NCBI GenBank assembly: GCA_002084385.1
Contig: NBLS01000114.1
Location: 1 to 5,460 of the forward strand
Direction: 5' to 3'
Length of the DNA: 5,460 bases
DNA from: Desulfobacteraceae bacterium 4572_19
GTDB lineage: Bacteria > Desulfobacterota > Desulfobacteria > Desulfobacterales > NBLS01
The notes beneath the pieces are model-generated. The model did no database searches, was not told where the DNA came from, and worked only from the letters and a program-made list of their open reading frames with translations. Below are positions 1-5,460 of the stretch, piece after piece. A program made the position numbers and the translations under genes. Each line of letters begins with the position of its first letter. Positions within the stretch are counted from its first letter, which is position 1.

Positions 1-1003
1 AAAATCTTTGCTCAATTGACTCAATGGCATCTTTTGCAGCATCTTTAACATCTGCATCATAATTACTATTTAAAATAGTATCTAATAATGTTTTTGTTTT
101 TTTATTTCCAATTTCTCCAAGGACATAAAGAATATCCCCCTTAGCAGTATTGTCCACGTTTGGTAAGTGTTGCAAAATAGGGTCTGCGACTGATAATGCC
201 AATTGAGGTGCACTTTCAACAAGCTCTTCAATAACAACAATTGCTCCTAATCGAACAGACCATATTTTATGAATAAGAAGCTCGATAAAGGCAGGGAAAA
301 TCATATTATCTTTTATCATCATTTGAGCAATTTTTGATGCACTCCCTTCCTCCAACATATTTTTTAACGATGATACTCCAAGTTTGGCATTATCTCTGTT
401 CAAGATAATATCAACTACTTCTTCAATTGGAAATTGTCCTGTCCATCTAAATACGTCGTCAAGAAGTAAAACAGGAACAGACATTATTGAATCCGATTTT
501 GCATCTTCTGTAAATAACGTCCCATCAATTATTTCAAGGTTGATCATTTTTGAATTGACGGCAAGGCTTATCATATTATTGACAACTAATGGACAGTGCG
601 GACATGCTTGTGCAATATAGAGTTTAAGAAATACAGGAATATCAATTTTTTCCAACTTGGTGCGAATTTCTTTTTTTACAAAAATATTATTCTCTTTTGC
701 ATTTTCAAGAACATTAAGAAAAGGTAATAGTTCTTTTCCAAGCGGAATAGCTTTATAAAAAATATTATCCATTACTTGAATTAATGGAGTATTTGCATCC
801 TCGGTGTTTTTTTCAGTAATTTCAACATTGTCTGCTATCTTGGATAATTTTTTGCAAAAGGCTTGAAACTCTTTGTTATATTTATTATTTCCCGATTTTT
901 TATTTTCTGACTTTTTTTCTGATTTTAATAATGTAATTTTAACCCGATGAGAAAGTGTATTATTCCATTGTAAAATTTTTTCTTCTTCTTCTTTATGTAC
1001 CAT
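1..1003 (-). CDS. Tandem thioredoxin-fold (AhpF-N/PDO-like) disulfide oxidoreductase with C-terminal HEAT-like repeats, partial
   Basis: The minus-strand frame is open from an ATG at 1003 to the window edge, giving 334 codons with the C-terminus missing. An AGGTGG ribosome site at about 1008-1013 supports the start. Residues about 20-100 resemble the first, cysteine-free thioredoxin fold of the AhpF N-terminal domain: a VKITLL strand, a helix, then IPLGKELLPFL. Residues about 122-200 resemble its second, catalytic fold, with the redox motif CPHC at 134-137, IIDG at 159-161 and a SVPV cis-proline turn at 175-178. From about 245 onward, helical pairs (WSVRLGAIVVIEELVE, GDILYVLGEIGN, VKDAAKDAIESIE) read as HEAT-like repeats. 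The family role is cytoplasmic dithiol-disulfide exchange, usually fed by a thioredoxin-reductase-type flavoprotein; the repeats suggest docking to a partner, which is inference. A lysine-rich insert lies at about 27-44. The gene is downstream of the acyl-CoA dehydrogenase in the same direction, but a MITE lies between them, so co-transcription is uncertain. Confidence 0.85.
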   Translation of the reverse strand, partial: MVHKEEEEKILQWNNTLSHRVKITLLKSEKKSENKKSGNNKYNKEFQAFCKKLSKIADNVEITEKNTEDANTPLIQVMDNIFYKAIPLGKELLPFLNVLENAKENNIFVKKEIRTKLEKIDIPVFLKLYIAQACPHCPLVVNNMISLAVNSKMINLEIIDGTLFTEDAKSDSIMSVPVLLLDDVFRWTGQFPIEEVVDIILNRDNAKLGVSSLKNMLEEGSASKIAQMMIKDNMIFPAFIELLIHKIWSVRLGAIVVIEELVESAPQLALSVADPILQHLPNVDNTAKGDILYVLGEIGNKKTKTLLDTILNSNYDADVKDAAKDAIESIEQRF

Positions 1004-1044
1004 ATATCCACCTGTCTTTGGTAAAAATAATTGTAAGCGTAACA

Positions 1045-1201
1045 GGGTGCAACACAAAAAAGTCGCATTCAAGTAATATATTTTTATCAATCTACATATT
1101 TTGCAATATATTTTATTTCTACACAATATATAGATATACTTATTCAGGAAGACGAGATTGCATTGAGGCGTTAGCAATTTGCAACTTTTTGTGTTGCACC
1201 C
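1045..1201. mobile_element. MITE-like element, 157 bp, with 9-bp target-site duplication
   Basis: The element begins GGGTGCAACACAAAAA (1045-1060) and ends with the exact reverse complement (1186-1201). Allowing one gap, the match extends further inward (AGTCGCA against GTTGCA). It is flanked on both sides by AGCGTAACA (1036-1044 and 1202-1210), a perfect 9-bp direct repeat and therefore a target-site duplication. The interior is AT-rich and too short to encode a transposase, so the element must be moved in trans. I cannot name the parent IS family from the ends alone. If the duplication is read as 10 bp (AGCGTAACAG), the element starts one base later. It sits about 30 bp upstream of the ribosome site of the thioredoxin-HEAT gene and probably separates it from its original leader or promoter. 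Confidence 0.85.
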
Positions 1202-1228
1202 AGCGTAACAGAAACGATATATACTTGT

Positions 1229-2779
1229 TTAAATTGTGGCGTGAAAGTATATCAGCACTTGTTTTAAGTGCTGATATACCAATTTAACCTGACCATCATA
1301 AAAAGCTACGTCTTTTTTCTTGGCCGTTGCAACAAGAGGTGCTGCAATGGAAGCTCTCCATAAAGAAAGCCATGCCATTATTACATCACCTGTAACTTCT
1401 AAAAAAGGAACTGATGACGCAAATGCGTCCATTACCTTTTCTGACATAGCTGTCATGCCCATATGCATAGCAACTTCACCAAGTTTATTTACAGCAGCTT
1501 CAACACTTTTTGCCATCTCTTCAAGACCTTCTGTTTCTTTGGCTTTTGCAATAGTTGCATTCATTTCACCAAGAAGATCCATAACAGGTTTACCCTTGTT
1601 CATACCAAGTTTTCTTCCAAGAAAATCCATGGATTGAATACCATTGGTACCTTCATAAATACTTGTAATTTTACAATCTCTTAAAAGTTGTTCCTGGGGA
1701 TACTCTTTAATATAACCATATCCGCCATAAACCTGAACACCCTGAACACATACCTCGAAGGCTTTATCTGTACAGTACGCTTTTGCAATAGGAGTAAGAA
1801 GTTCAATTAATCCATTATATTTGGCACTTACAGCATTCACATATGAAACTGAAGCAAATCCATGACCCTGCATTCCAACACCAAGCCTTGCTTCGTTCAT
1901 CATAAGAAACATTGCTTTCATGCCCTTATTGGCTTCACCGAGCAGTGTTCCACGGCATTTGCCTTTTCCGCCAAATGCAAGAGAACATGTACTATTGCCA
2001 TGAATTCCCATTTTTTCTTCAATACCCGTACACACCACATCATTATCTTCGCCAAGGGTTCCATCTTCATTTACCCATATTTTAGGCACAATAAAAAGAG
2101 ATATTCCTTTTGTTCCGGCAGGAGCACCTTCAATACGGGCTAAAACCGGATGGATAATATTTTCAGTTAAATCGTGATCTCCACCTGAAATAAAAATTTT
2201 ATTTCCTGTTATGGTATAAGTTCCATCATCATTTTTAACAGCTGTACTTGTAAGGGCACCTACATCTGAACCGGCTTCAGGTTCGGTAAGACACATGGTT
2301 CCACCCCATTGACCTGTGTACATCTTTTCAAGAAAAAGATCTATTTGCTCCTGGGTTCCAAACTCTTCGATCATCTTTGCGGCTCCATGGGTTAAACCAG
2401 GGTACATCATAAATCCACAGTTAGCACCGGTAAACATCTCACCTGCAGCTATGGAAAGAACCTTTGGCATTCCCTGACCACCATATTTTGGGTCATCAGC
2501 CATGGCAATCCATTCACCTTCACAAAAAAGTTTATAAGGACGTTTAAAACATTCAGGAGCAGTTACCTGTCCATTTTCCAATTTACATCCCTGTTCATCA
2601 CTTTCTCCTGCTGTAGGTAAAACTTCTTTTACAGCAAGATTACGAGCTTCTTTAACAACCATATCAATGGTTTTCTTGTTAAAATCTGCAAATTTTTCAT
2701 GCTCTGAAAGTCCTGCAACATTTAACATTTCATGTAGTACAAATTCCTGATCCCTTCGATCCGCAACAGCTTCAGCCAT
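1229..2779 (-). CDS. Acyl-CoA dehydrogenase (FadE5/DmdC-like long family), internally deleted and C-terminally altered
   Basis: The 516-residue protein starts at an ATG preceded by AAAGGAG (about 2789-2795). The family oxidises acyl-CoA to the 2,3-enoyl-CoA using FAD, passing electrons to an electron-transfer flavoprotein in the cytoplasm. Visible landmarks are the N-terminal helical domain (about 1-155), the middle beta-domain motif CLTEPEAGSDVG (163-174) with KIFISGG (194-200), EEKMGIHGNSTC (254-265), the third-domain YGGYGYIKEYPQEQLLRD (351-368) and IYEGTNGIQ (374-382), whose E376 aligns with the usual catalytic glutamate. The family is normally about 600 residues. Between SYVNAVS (312-318) and AKYNGLIELLTP (319-330) about 80 residues are missing, including the helix that normally carries the FAD-contacting arginine motif. 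After FYDGQVK (493-499) the usual C-terminal tail is replaced by 17 residues encoded by a palindrome. The reading frame is intact, but activity is doubtful. The gene lies 83 bp downstream of the TetR gene and is probably co-transcribed with it. Confidence 0.93.
   Translation of the reverse strand: MAEAVADRRDQEFVLHEMLNVAGLSEHEKFADFNKKTIDMVVKEARNLAVKEVLPTAGESDEQGCKLENGQVTAPECFKRPYKLFCEGEWIAMADDPKYGGQGMPKVLSIAAGEMFTGANCGFMMYPGLTHGAAKMIEEFGTQEQIDLFLEKMYTGQWGGTMCLTEPEAGSDVGALTSTAVKNDDGTYTITGNKIFISGGDHDLTENIIHPVLARIEGAPAGTKGISLFIVPKIWVNEDGTLGEDNDVVCTGIEEKMGIHGNSTCSLAFGGKGKCRGTLLGEANKGMKAMFLMMNEARLGVGMQGHGFASVSYVNAVSAKYNGLIELLTPIAKAYCTDKAFEVCVQGVQVYGGYGYIKEYPQEQLLRDCKITSIYEGTNGIQSMDFLGRKLGMNKGKPVMDLLGEMNATIAKAKETEGLEEMAKSVEAAVNKLGEVAMHMGMTAMSEKVMDAFASSVPFLEVTGDVIMAWLSLWRASIAAPLVATAKKKDVAFYDGQVKLVYQHLKQVLIYFHATI
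1247..1279. repeat. Perfect 14-bp-arm palindrome at the 3' end of the dehydrogenase gene
   Basis: The arms at 1247-1260 (GTATATCAGCACTT) and 1266-1279 are exact reverse complements around the 5-bp loop GTTTT. The palindrome is translated in frame as part of the last 17 residues of the dehydrogenase, exactly where the family's normal C-terminus is lost. On the minus strand the stem is followed by only TTTC, so it is a poor rho-independent terminator. It could still be a transcript-end hairpin that protects the mRNA, or a small palindromic insertion. Confidence 0.8.
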
Positions 2780-2862
2780 AACTTAATTCTCCTTTGTTTT
2801 AATGTAACTCATTATAATTTAATACTATAAAACTGCCTGCAAATACAGCACAGTTGCTATCT

Positions 2863-3501
2863 TTATTTATGAACGATTAGACTATTTTTAATTACTCCCC
2901 CTGAAAATATTTCAAATACAGTATCCAACAAACTCTCCATTTTTTCATCGGACAACTCCTTCATAAGACAGTTCCATGCAGCAGAGTGTATCATATCACT
3001 AAAAAGAATGGCCATCTCTCTTACCGGAAGAGGTTTAAATTGCTTGCTTATAATTCCTTCTGTAAATATTTCGCTAAACTGATCAATCATTTTTTCGTGC
3101 AAACGATTAATTTTTTCATTAAGATTAGGCACAACTACAGCATCAATATTGCTTCGTTCTGAAATATAAATTTTTATAAATTCAGTATTTCCCCTATAAA
3201 ACCGTGCATAAGCTGTAAGACATTTTCTAAGTCTCTCTAATGGAGGCCATTGTGTTTTATTAAAAATATCAATTAAAATTACCCGAATCTCAAAGGCTTT
3301 TTCCACAACAAGGTCATAATAGATCTGTTTTTTTCCAGAAAAAAATTTATAAATGGTCCCTAACGGATATTGAGACTCCTGGCTGATATTTGCCATCGTA
3401 GTTCCATGAAAACCATTTTTTGCAAAAATACCCATTGCAACATCAAGGATTTCTGCCCTACGCTGCCGCCGCTCCCTCTCTTTACGTGATATTGCCACCA
3501 T
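2863..3501 (-). CDS. TetR/AcrR-family transcriptional regulator
   Basis: The 212-residue protein has a typical TetR size and layout. A basic N-terminus (RKERERRQRR, 6-15) leads into the DNA-binding domain at about 16-63: AEILDVAMGIFAKNGFHGTT, then helix 2 (MANISQES) and the recognition helix region (YPLGTIYKFF, 45-54). Residues about 70-210 form the helical ligand-binding and dimer domain, ending in SGGVIKNS. I chose the ATG at 3501 because GGAG lies 7 bases upstream of it; the upstream ATG at 3525 (220 residues) has only AAAAGA before it and would sit almost on the predicted transcript start. Divergent or adjacent TetR regulators of acyl-CoA dehydrogenases usually respond to an acyl-CoA or fatty acid. 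From its position 83 bp before the dehydrogenase I infer that this one represses itself and that gene; the ligand is unknown. Confidence 0.92.
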   Translation of the reverse strand: MVAISRKERERRQRRAEILDVAMGIFAKNGFHGTTMANISQESQYPLGTIYKFFSGKKQIYYDLVVEKAFEIRVILIDIFNKTQWPPLERLRKCLTAYARFYRGNTEFIKIYISERSNIDAVVVPNLNEKINRLHEKMIDQFSEIFTEGIISKQFKPLPVREMAILFSDMIHSAAWNCLMKELSDEKMESLLDTVFEIFSGGVIKNSLIVHK

Positions 3502-3508
3502 ATACAAG

Positions 3509-3512
3509 CTCC
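3509..3512 (-). promoter_or_regulatory. Ribosome binding site deciding the TetR start
   Basis: GGAG on the minus strand is separated by 7 bases from the ATG at 3501. It lies downstream of the alternative ATG at 3525 and so selects the shorter, 212-residue product. Confidence 0.65.
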
Positions 3513-3532
3513 ATAAAATAACCATTTCTTTT

Positions 3533-3550
3533 ATAGAATATACATTCTAT
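3533..3550. promoter_or_regulatory. Candidate TetR operator overlapping the -10 box
   Basis: The 18-bp sequence ATAGAATATACATTCTAT is palindromic at 8 of 9 base pairs; only the pair next to the centre mismatches. It covers the -10 box and the expected transcription start, so a bound TetR dimer would block RNA polymerase. Assignment to this regulator is inferred from position; AT-rich DNA makes chance palindromes more likely. Confidence 0.5.
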
Positions 3551-3571
3551 TATTAGACTGGTCGTTGTCAA
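3544..3571 (-). promoter_or_regulatory. Sigma-70-type promoter of the TetR-dehydrogenase unit
   Basis: On the minus strand a perfect -35 box TTGACA (3566-3571) is followed, after a 16-bp spacer, by TAGAAT (3544-3549), a 5 of 6 match to the -10 consensus. Transcription would begin at about 3537, leaving a leader of roughly 36 bases before the ATG at 3501. The spacer contains ACGACCAGTC, a GAC/GTC-type sequence of the sort often bound by TetR proteins. Confidence 0.7.
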
Positions 3572-3624
3572 GTGTTTTTTTACGAAAGTTTTATATTTCA
3601 TAATAATTTTTTATTTGATTTTAA

Positions 3625-4045
3625 ATAAAAATATCTGATAGAAATCTTACCGTTATAAAATATGTTTATAACGGTTCTGTTTATGCATTTCAGACAGCTT
3701 TGATTGGAATTTCGGAACGACCTGTAAGACTTTTAATTATGAAATATCCAAAAGTTATTCAGGTTAGAGAGCTTCGGGGACACATGAGAAACATGTGTGT
3801 TATTCCTGCTAATATGGTGATACGGGGGCAAATAAAAAAGGAATAATAACAGATATTAGTAGAGATGGTTGTCGTTGTACAATTTTTCATTCAAAAAATA
3901 CGCAAAGGACGTATAAACGCAGTGAAAAATAAAAAGTATTAAACGCGAAACTAAAGAAATAGTATTCGGTATTAAATTTGTTGCTATTAAGGATGATTTT
4001 GCCAAAATGATTACAAACTATGTTATTTCGATAACTGACCTGTAA
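3625..4045 (+). pseudogene. YcgR-like/PilZ-domain protein, decayed remnant in three frames
   Basis: Three consecutive frames rebuild one protein. Frame 1 (from 3625 to the stop at 3844-3846) reads NLTVIKYVYNGSVYAF, then RPVRLLIMKYPKVIQVRELRG, matching the end of the YcgR-type N-terminal domain and the linker into PilZ. The frame starting at 3840 reads GIITDISRDGCRC, the PilZ signature D-x-S-x-x-G, and stops at 3930-3932. The third frame, from about 3926, reads SIKRETKEIVFGIKF and ends ITNYVISITDL at the stop at 4043-4045, the usual end of such proteins. An in-frame TAA at 3622-3624 and the absence of a start show that the 5' half is lost. About 20-25 PilZ residues also seem to be missing around 3930. 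Intact relatives bind cyclic di-GMP and adjust motility or surface behaviour; the linker here reads ELRGHMRN, so the usual c-di-GMP-binding RxxxR has decayed. The product cannot be functional. Confidence 0.8.
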
Positions 4046-4091
4046 AGGTGTAAAAAAAATCTGTATGCCAAATTTGTAATCGTTCACGAAC

Positions 4092-4123
4092 AAAAAATGT
4101 GACTTTTCGGTAATCTCACATTT
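4092..4123 (-). terminator. Weak candidate terminator downstream of the radical SAM gene
   Basis: Read on the minus strand, the 8-bp stem AAATGTGA/TCACATTT encloses a 13-base loop and its second arm runs into a short T-stretch (4097-4092). The stem has only two G-C pairs, so termination would be inefficient. It lies inside the MITE-like element. Confidence 0.25.
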
Positions 4124-4141
4124 GTAAGCGTTCAGCTTATA

Positions 4142-4201
4142 TTCGCATAACCAGCTTATCATATAATAATTGTCCTATATATAATAAGCTGTTTATGCGA
4201 A
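4142..4201. repeat. 18-bp inverted repeat inside the 149-bp element
   Basis: TTCGCATAACCAGCTTAT (4142-4159) and ATAAGCTGTTTATGCGAA (4184-4201) are complementary at 17 of 18 positions around a 24-bp AT-rich spacer. No T-run follows on either strand, so this is not a standard terminator. It may be a subterminal transposase site or the core fold of the element. Confidence 0.75.
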
Positions 4202-4231
4202 GATGAGGTATTGTGAACTCTTACCCAAATT

Positions 4232-5386
4232 TTAAATCAACCAACATAAAGGATCGGAGGCAAGGTAATCACCTGTAAGCTGATATGCAGCACCACGGCA
4301 CCCGTAACATCCATCAGATTTTTCACATTTGCCACAAGGTCCTTTTATTGTTTTTTGATAATTTTTAAGATCATTTAACACACTACTGTTTTTTATTATA
4401 TTGGAAAGAGTTTGTTCTCTTATATTACCAAGTGGGATTGTAACTCCAACGCATGGCGTTATATCTCCCTTTGATGTTACAAGGCAGGAAAATTGATGTC
4501 TTAAACATCTATTTCCCATAAGAGGGGGTTGGGGATCCCAGTTAAAACCGTATTTTTTTCTGTCTATATCGGATATTTCTTGAAATAATTTTTGCAGTTG
4601 ATTTTTTGGAACTTCAAGCCAGTCGTTTATTTTTGCATTTGCCTGTGGTGTGATAATTTCAAAGTACGGAACGATATTTCTATTTCTTAACCATTGCCAG
4701 AAATCGGGTAATTCAGCGATATTTTGCTTGCAAATAACACTACTTACAGCAAGAAAACTATTATTTACAGAATGTTCTCTATTTGCCGGATGTTCTGTAT
4801 TTACCGGATGTTCTGTATTTGCCGGATGTTCTGTATTTTCCGAATGTCCTTTATTCGCCAAATTTCCTTTGTTTGCCAAATGCCCTTTGTTTGACGGATA
4901 TCCTGCATTTTGCAGATTTTCAAGAGCTGAGTTTATTATTTTAAACGCTCCCTCTTTACCTGTAAGTTTATCCTGAAGCTCTTCGTTTAATGTATTTTTC
5001 TTTAAAACCATTCGTACATTATTGGCAAAAAGTTCTTTGGCAAAATCTGCGGTTATGCCGGAACCATTTGAAAAAATTTCCACCTGAAGATTGTTTTGAC
5101 TTATAAACCTGACTATTTCCAAAATTCCTGGATAAATAGTTGGCTCTCCACCAAGAATAGTTATTTTTTTTGCTCCCATCTCCTTTGCCTGCAAGATAAC
5201 ATCCCGAATTTCTTCTTCGAGAAGTTCTTCTTCAAAATAATTCGTATCAGGCACATAACAGTATGGGCATTTAAAATTACAACGAAGACTAAGCTCTAAC
5301 TCTATGGAAAGAAGCCCTGCTTTTTTCACTGAATCCGCTATAGCTTTTTGGGAAAATTCAAAATTAACCGTACTAAAACAACTCAT
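4232..5386 (-). CDS. Radical SAM/SPASM-domain protein with internal hexapeptide repeats
   Basis: The 384-residue protein is a radical SAM enzyme. C36-x3-C40-x2-C43 (RCNFKCPYCY) binds the 4Fe-4S cluster that cleaves S-adenosylmethionine, and GGEP at 79-82 is the SAM-contacting motif. The C-terminal SPASM domain supplies C294, C301, C312, C351, C354, C360, C363 and C381 for auxiliary clusters; C294-x12-G-x4-C312 and C351-x2-C-x5-C-x2-C363 fit the SPASM pattern. SPASM enzymes mostly modify peptides or proteins or act in cofactor synthesis; no substrate gene is visible, so the reaction is unknown. GCYGCRG followed by TGDYLASDP also recalls the heme-pathway relatives AhbD/NirJ, an alternative I cannot exclude. 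Residues about 162-209 are eight hexapeptide repeats inserted in the barrel between helix ENLQNAG and strand FLAVSSVICK. I chose the ATG at 5386 because AGGAAG precedes it; an ATG at 5407 and a GTG at 5422 are in frame but lack a ribosome site. Confidence 0.92.
   Translation of the reverse strand: MSCFSTVNFEFSQKAIADSVKKAGLLSIELELSLRCNFKCPYCYVPDTNYFEEELLEEEIRDVILQAKEMGAKKITILGGEPTIYPGILEIVRFISQNNLQVEIFSNGSGITADFAKELFANNVRMVLKKNTLNEELQDKLTGKEGAFKIINSALENLQNAGYPSNKGHLANKGNLANKGHSENTEHPANTEHPVNTEHPANREHSVNNSFLAVSSVICKQNIAELPDFWQWLRNRNIVPYFEIITPQANAKINDWLEVPKNQLQKLFQEISDIDRKKYGFNWDPQPPLMGNRCLRHQFSCLVTSKGDITPCVGVTIPLGNIREQTLSNIIKNSSVLNDLKNYQKTIKGPCGKCEKSDGCYGCRGAAYQLTGDYLASDPLCWLI
4771..4914 (-). 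repeat. Eight-copy 18-bp tandem repeat inside the radical SAM gene
   Basis: Eight consecutive 18-bp units (type unit GATGTTCTGTATTTGCCG on the plus strand) run without gaps: 4771-4788, 4789-4806, 4807-4824, 4825-4842, 4843-4860, 4861-4878, 4879-4896 and 4897-4914. Each encodes a hexapeptide of pattern (E/G)-H-x-x-N-(T/K/R), for example EHPANT. The three units at 4789-4842 differ by a single base at one position; units toward the protein's N-terminus are more diverged, so the homogeneous part is probably the most recent expansion. Confidence 0.92.
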
Positions 5387-5390
5387 TTTA

Positions 5391-5396
5391 CTTCCT
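5391..5396 (-). promoter_or_regulatory. Ribosome binding site deciding the radical SAM start
   Basis: AGGAAG on the minus strand lies 4 bases before the ATG at 5386. Neither upstream in-frame start (ATG 5407, GTG 5422) has a comparable site. Confidence 0.6.
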
Positions 5397-5460
5397 ATAA
5401 CTCCCATGGCAAATACTGCCACAATTAGAAATGAAAATCTTTATAATATAGCTTTTCTAT

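Larger units (their letters stand above)
4076..4224. mobile_element. MITE-like element, 149 bp, IS66-type ends with 8-bp target duplication
   Basis: The left end reads GTAATCGTTCAC from 4076. The right end, read inward on the minus strand from 4224, is GTAAGAGTTCAC, a match at 10 of 12 positions. Both sides are flanked by CCAAATTT (4068-4075 and 4225-4232), a perfect 8-bp target-site duplication. Ends starting GTAA together with 8-bp duplications are characteristic of the IS66 family, so I infer an IS66-mobilised non-autonomous element; no transposase gene is present. It landed at the 3' end of the radical SAM gene: the right duplication shares its last base with that gene's stop codon (4232-4234). 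Confidence 0.78.

Noticed and set aside
1247..1279. Rho-independent terminator for the dehydrogenase unit
   Set aside because: The hairpin is strong, but on the minus strand only three T residues follow it and it lies within the coding frame. It is recorded as a palindrome instead.
955..1287. Plus-strand 110-codon open frame
   Set aside because: It runs antisense to the start of the thioredoxin-HEAT gene and through the whole MITE. The translation is low complexity, with no ribosome site or recognisable domain.
1320..2143. Several plus-strand open frames opposite the dehydrogenase
   Set aside because: They lie entirely antisense to a well-supported coding sequence and resemble no known protein.
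3887..4162. Minus-strand 91-codon open frame
   Set aside because: It is antisense to the end of the PilZ pseudogene and enters the MITE; the PilZ reading on the plus strand explains the sequence much better.
4771..4914. CRISPR array
   Set aside because: The units are directly adjacent 18-mers with no spacers, and they lie in frame inside a protein gene.
4650..4976. Plus-strand 108-codon frame with a Cys-Phe-rich repeat pattern (FAGCSV)
   Set aside because: The 18-bp tandem repeat stays open on both strands, so the pattern is a mirror of the radical SAM coding repeat. There is no start context of its own.

Overview
This AT-rich window looks like a bacterial chromosome segment from a sulfate-reducer-type deltaproteobacterium (Desulfobacterales-like). 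That placement is an inference. It rests on the style of the acyl-CoA dehydrogenase and its TetR partner, on an AhpF-N-like disulfide oxidoreductase carrying HEAT repeats, and on a decayed YcgR/PilZ gene. No rRNA, tRNA or CRISPR is visible. All intact genes lie on the minus strand; the only plus-strand gene is a wreck.

Layout from left to right. Positions 1-1003 (minus) hold the first 334 codons of a protein with tandem thioredoxin folds (active site CPHC) followed by HEAT-like repeats; it runs off the left edge. Positions 1045-1201 hold a 157-bp MITE-like element with matching ends and a 9-bp target duplication, inserted just upstream of that gene. Positions 1229-2779 (minus) encode an acyl-CoA dehydrogenase that has apparently lost about 80 internal residues and its normal C-terminus; its last codons form a perfect 14-bp-arm palindrome. 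Positions 2863-3501 (minus) encode a TetR-family regulator, preceded by a near-consensus sigma-70 promoter whose -10 box sits in an operator-like palindrome. Positions 3625-4045 (plus) are a YcgR/PilZ pseudogene in three frames. Positions 4076-4224 hold a second MITE-like element with GTAA ends and a perfect 8-bp target duplication, resembling IS66-family ends. Positions 4232-5386 (minus) encode a radical SAM/SPASM protein containing an eight-copy 18-bp in-frame tandem repeat.

The regulator and the dehydrogenase probably form one transcription unit, read from the promoter at about 3570, in which the regulator represses itself and an acyl-CoA oxidation step. The dehydrogenase appears damaged, so the unit may no longer do its original job. 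The thioredoxin-HEAT gene follows in the same direction but is separated by the MITE. The radical SAM gene is a separate unit whose partner genes, if any, lie to the right of the window.

I see no convincing complete new system. The most distinctive signals are the two small non-autonomous elements with intact target duplications, the gene decay around them, the oxidoreductase-HEAT fusion and the repeat expansion inside the radical SAM enzyme.
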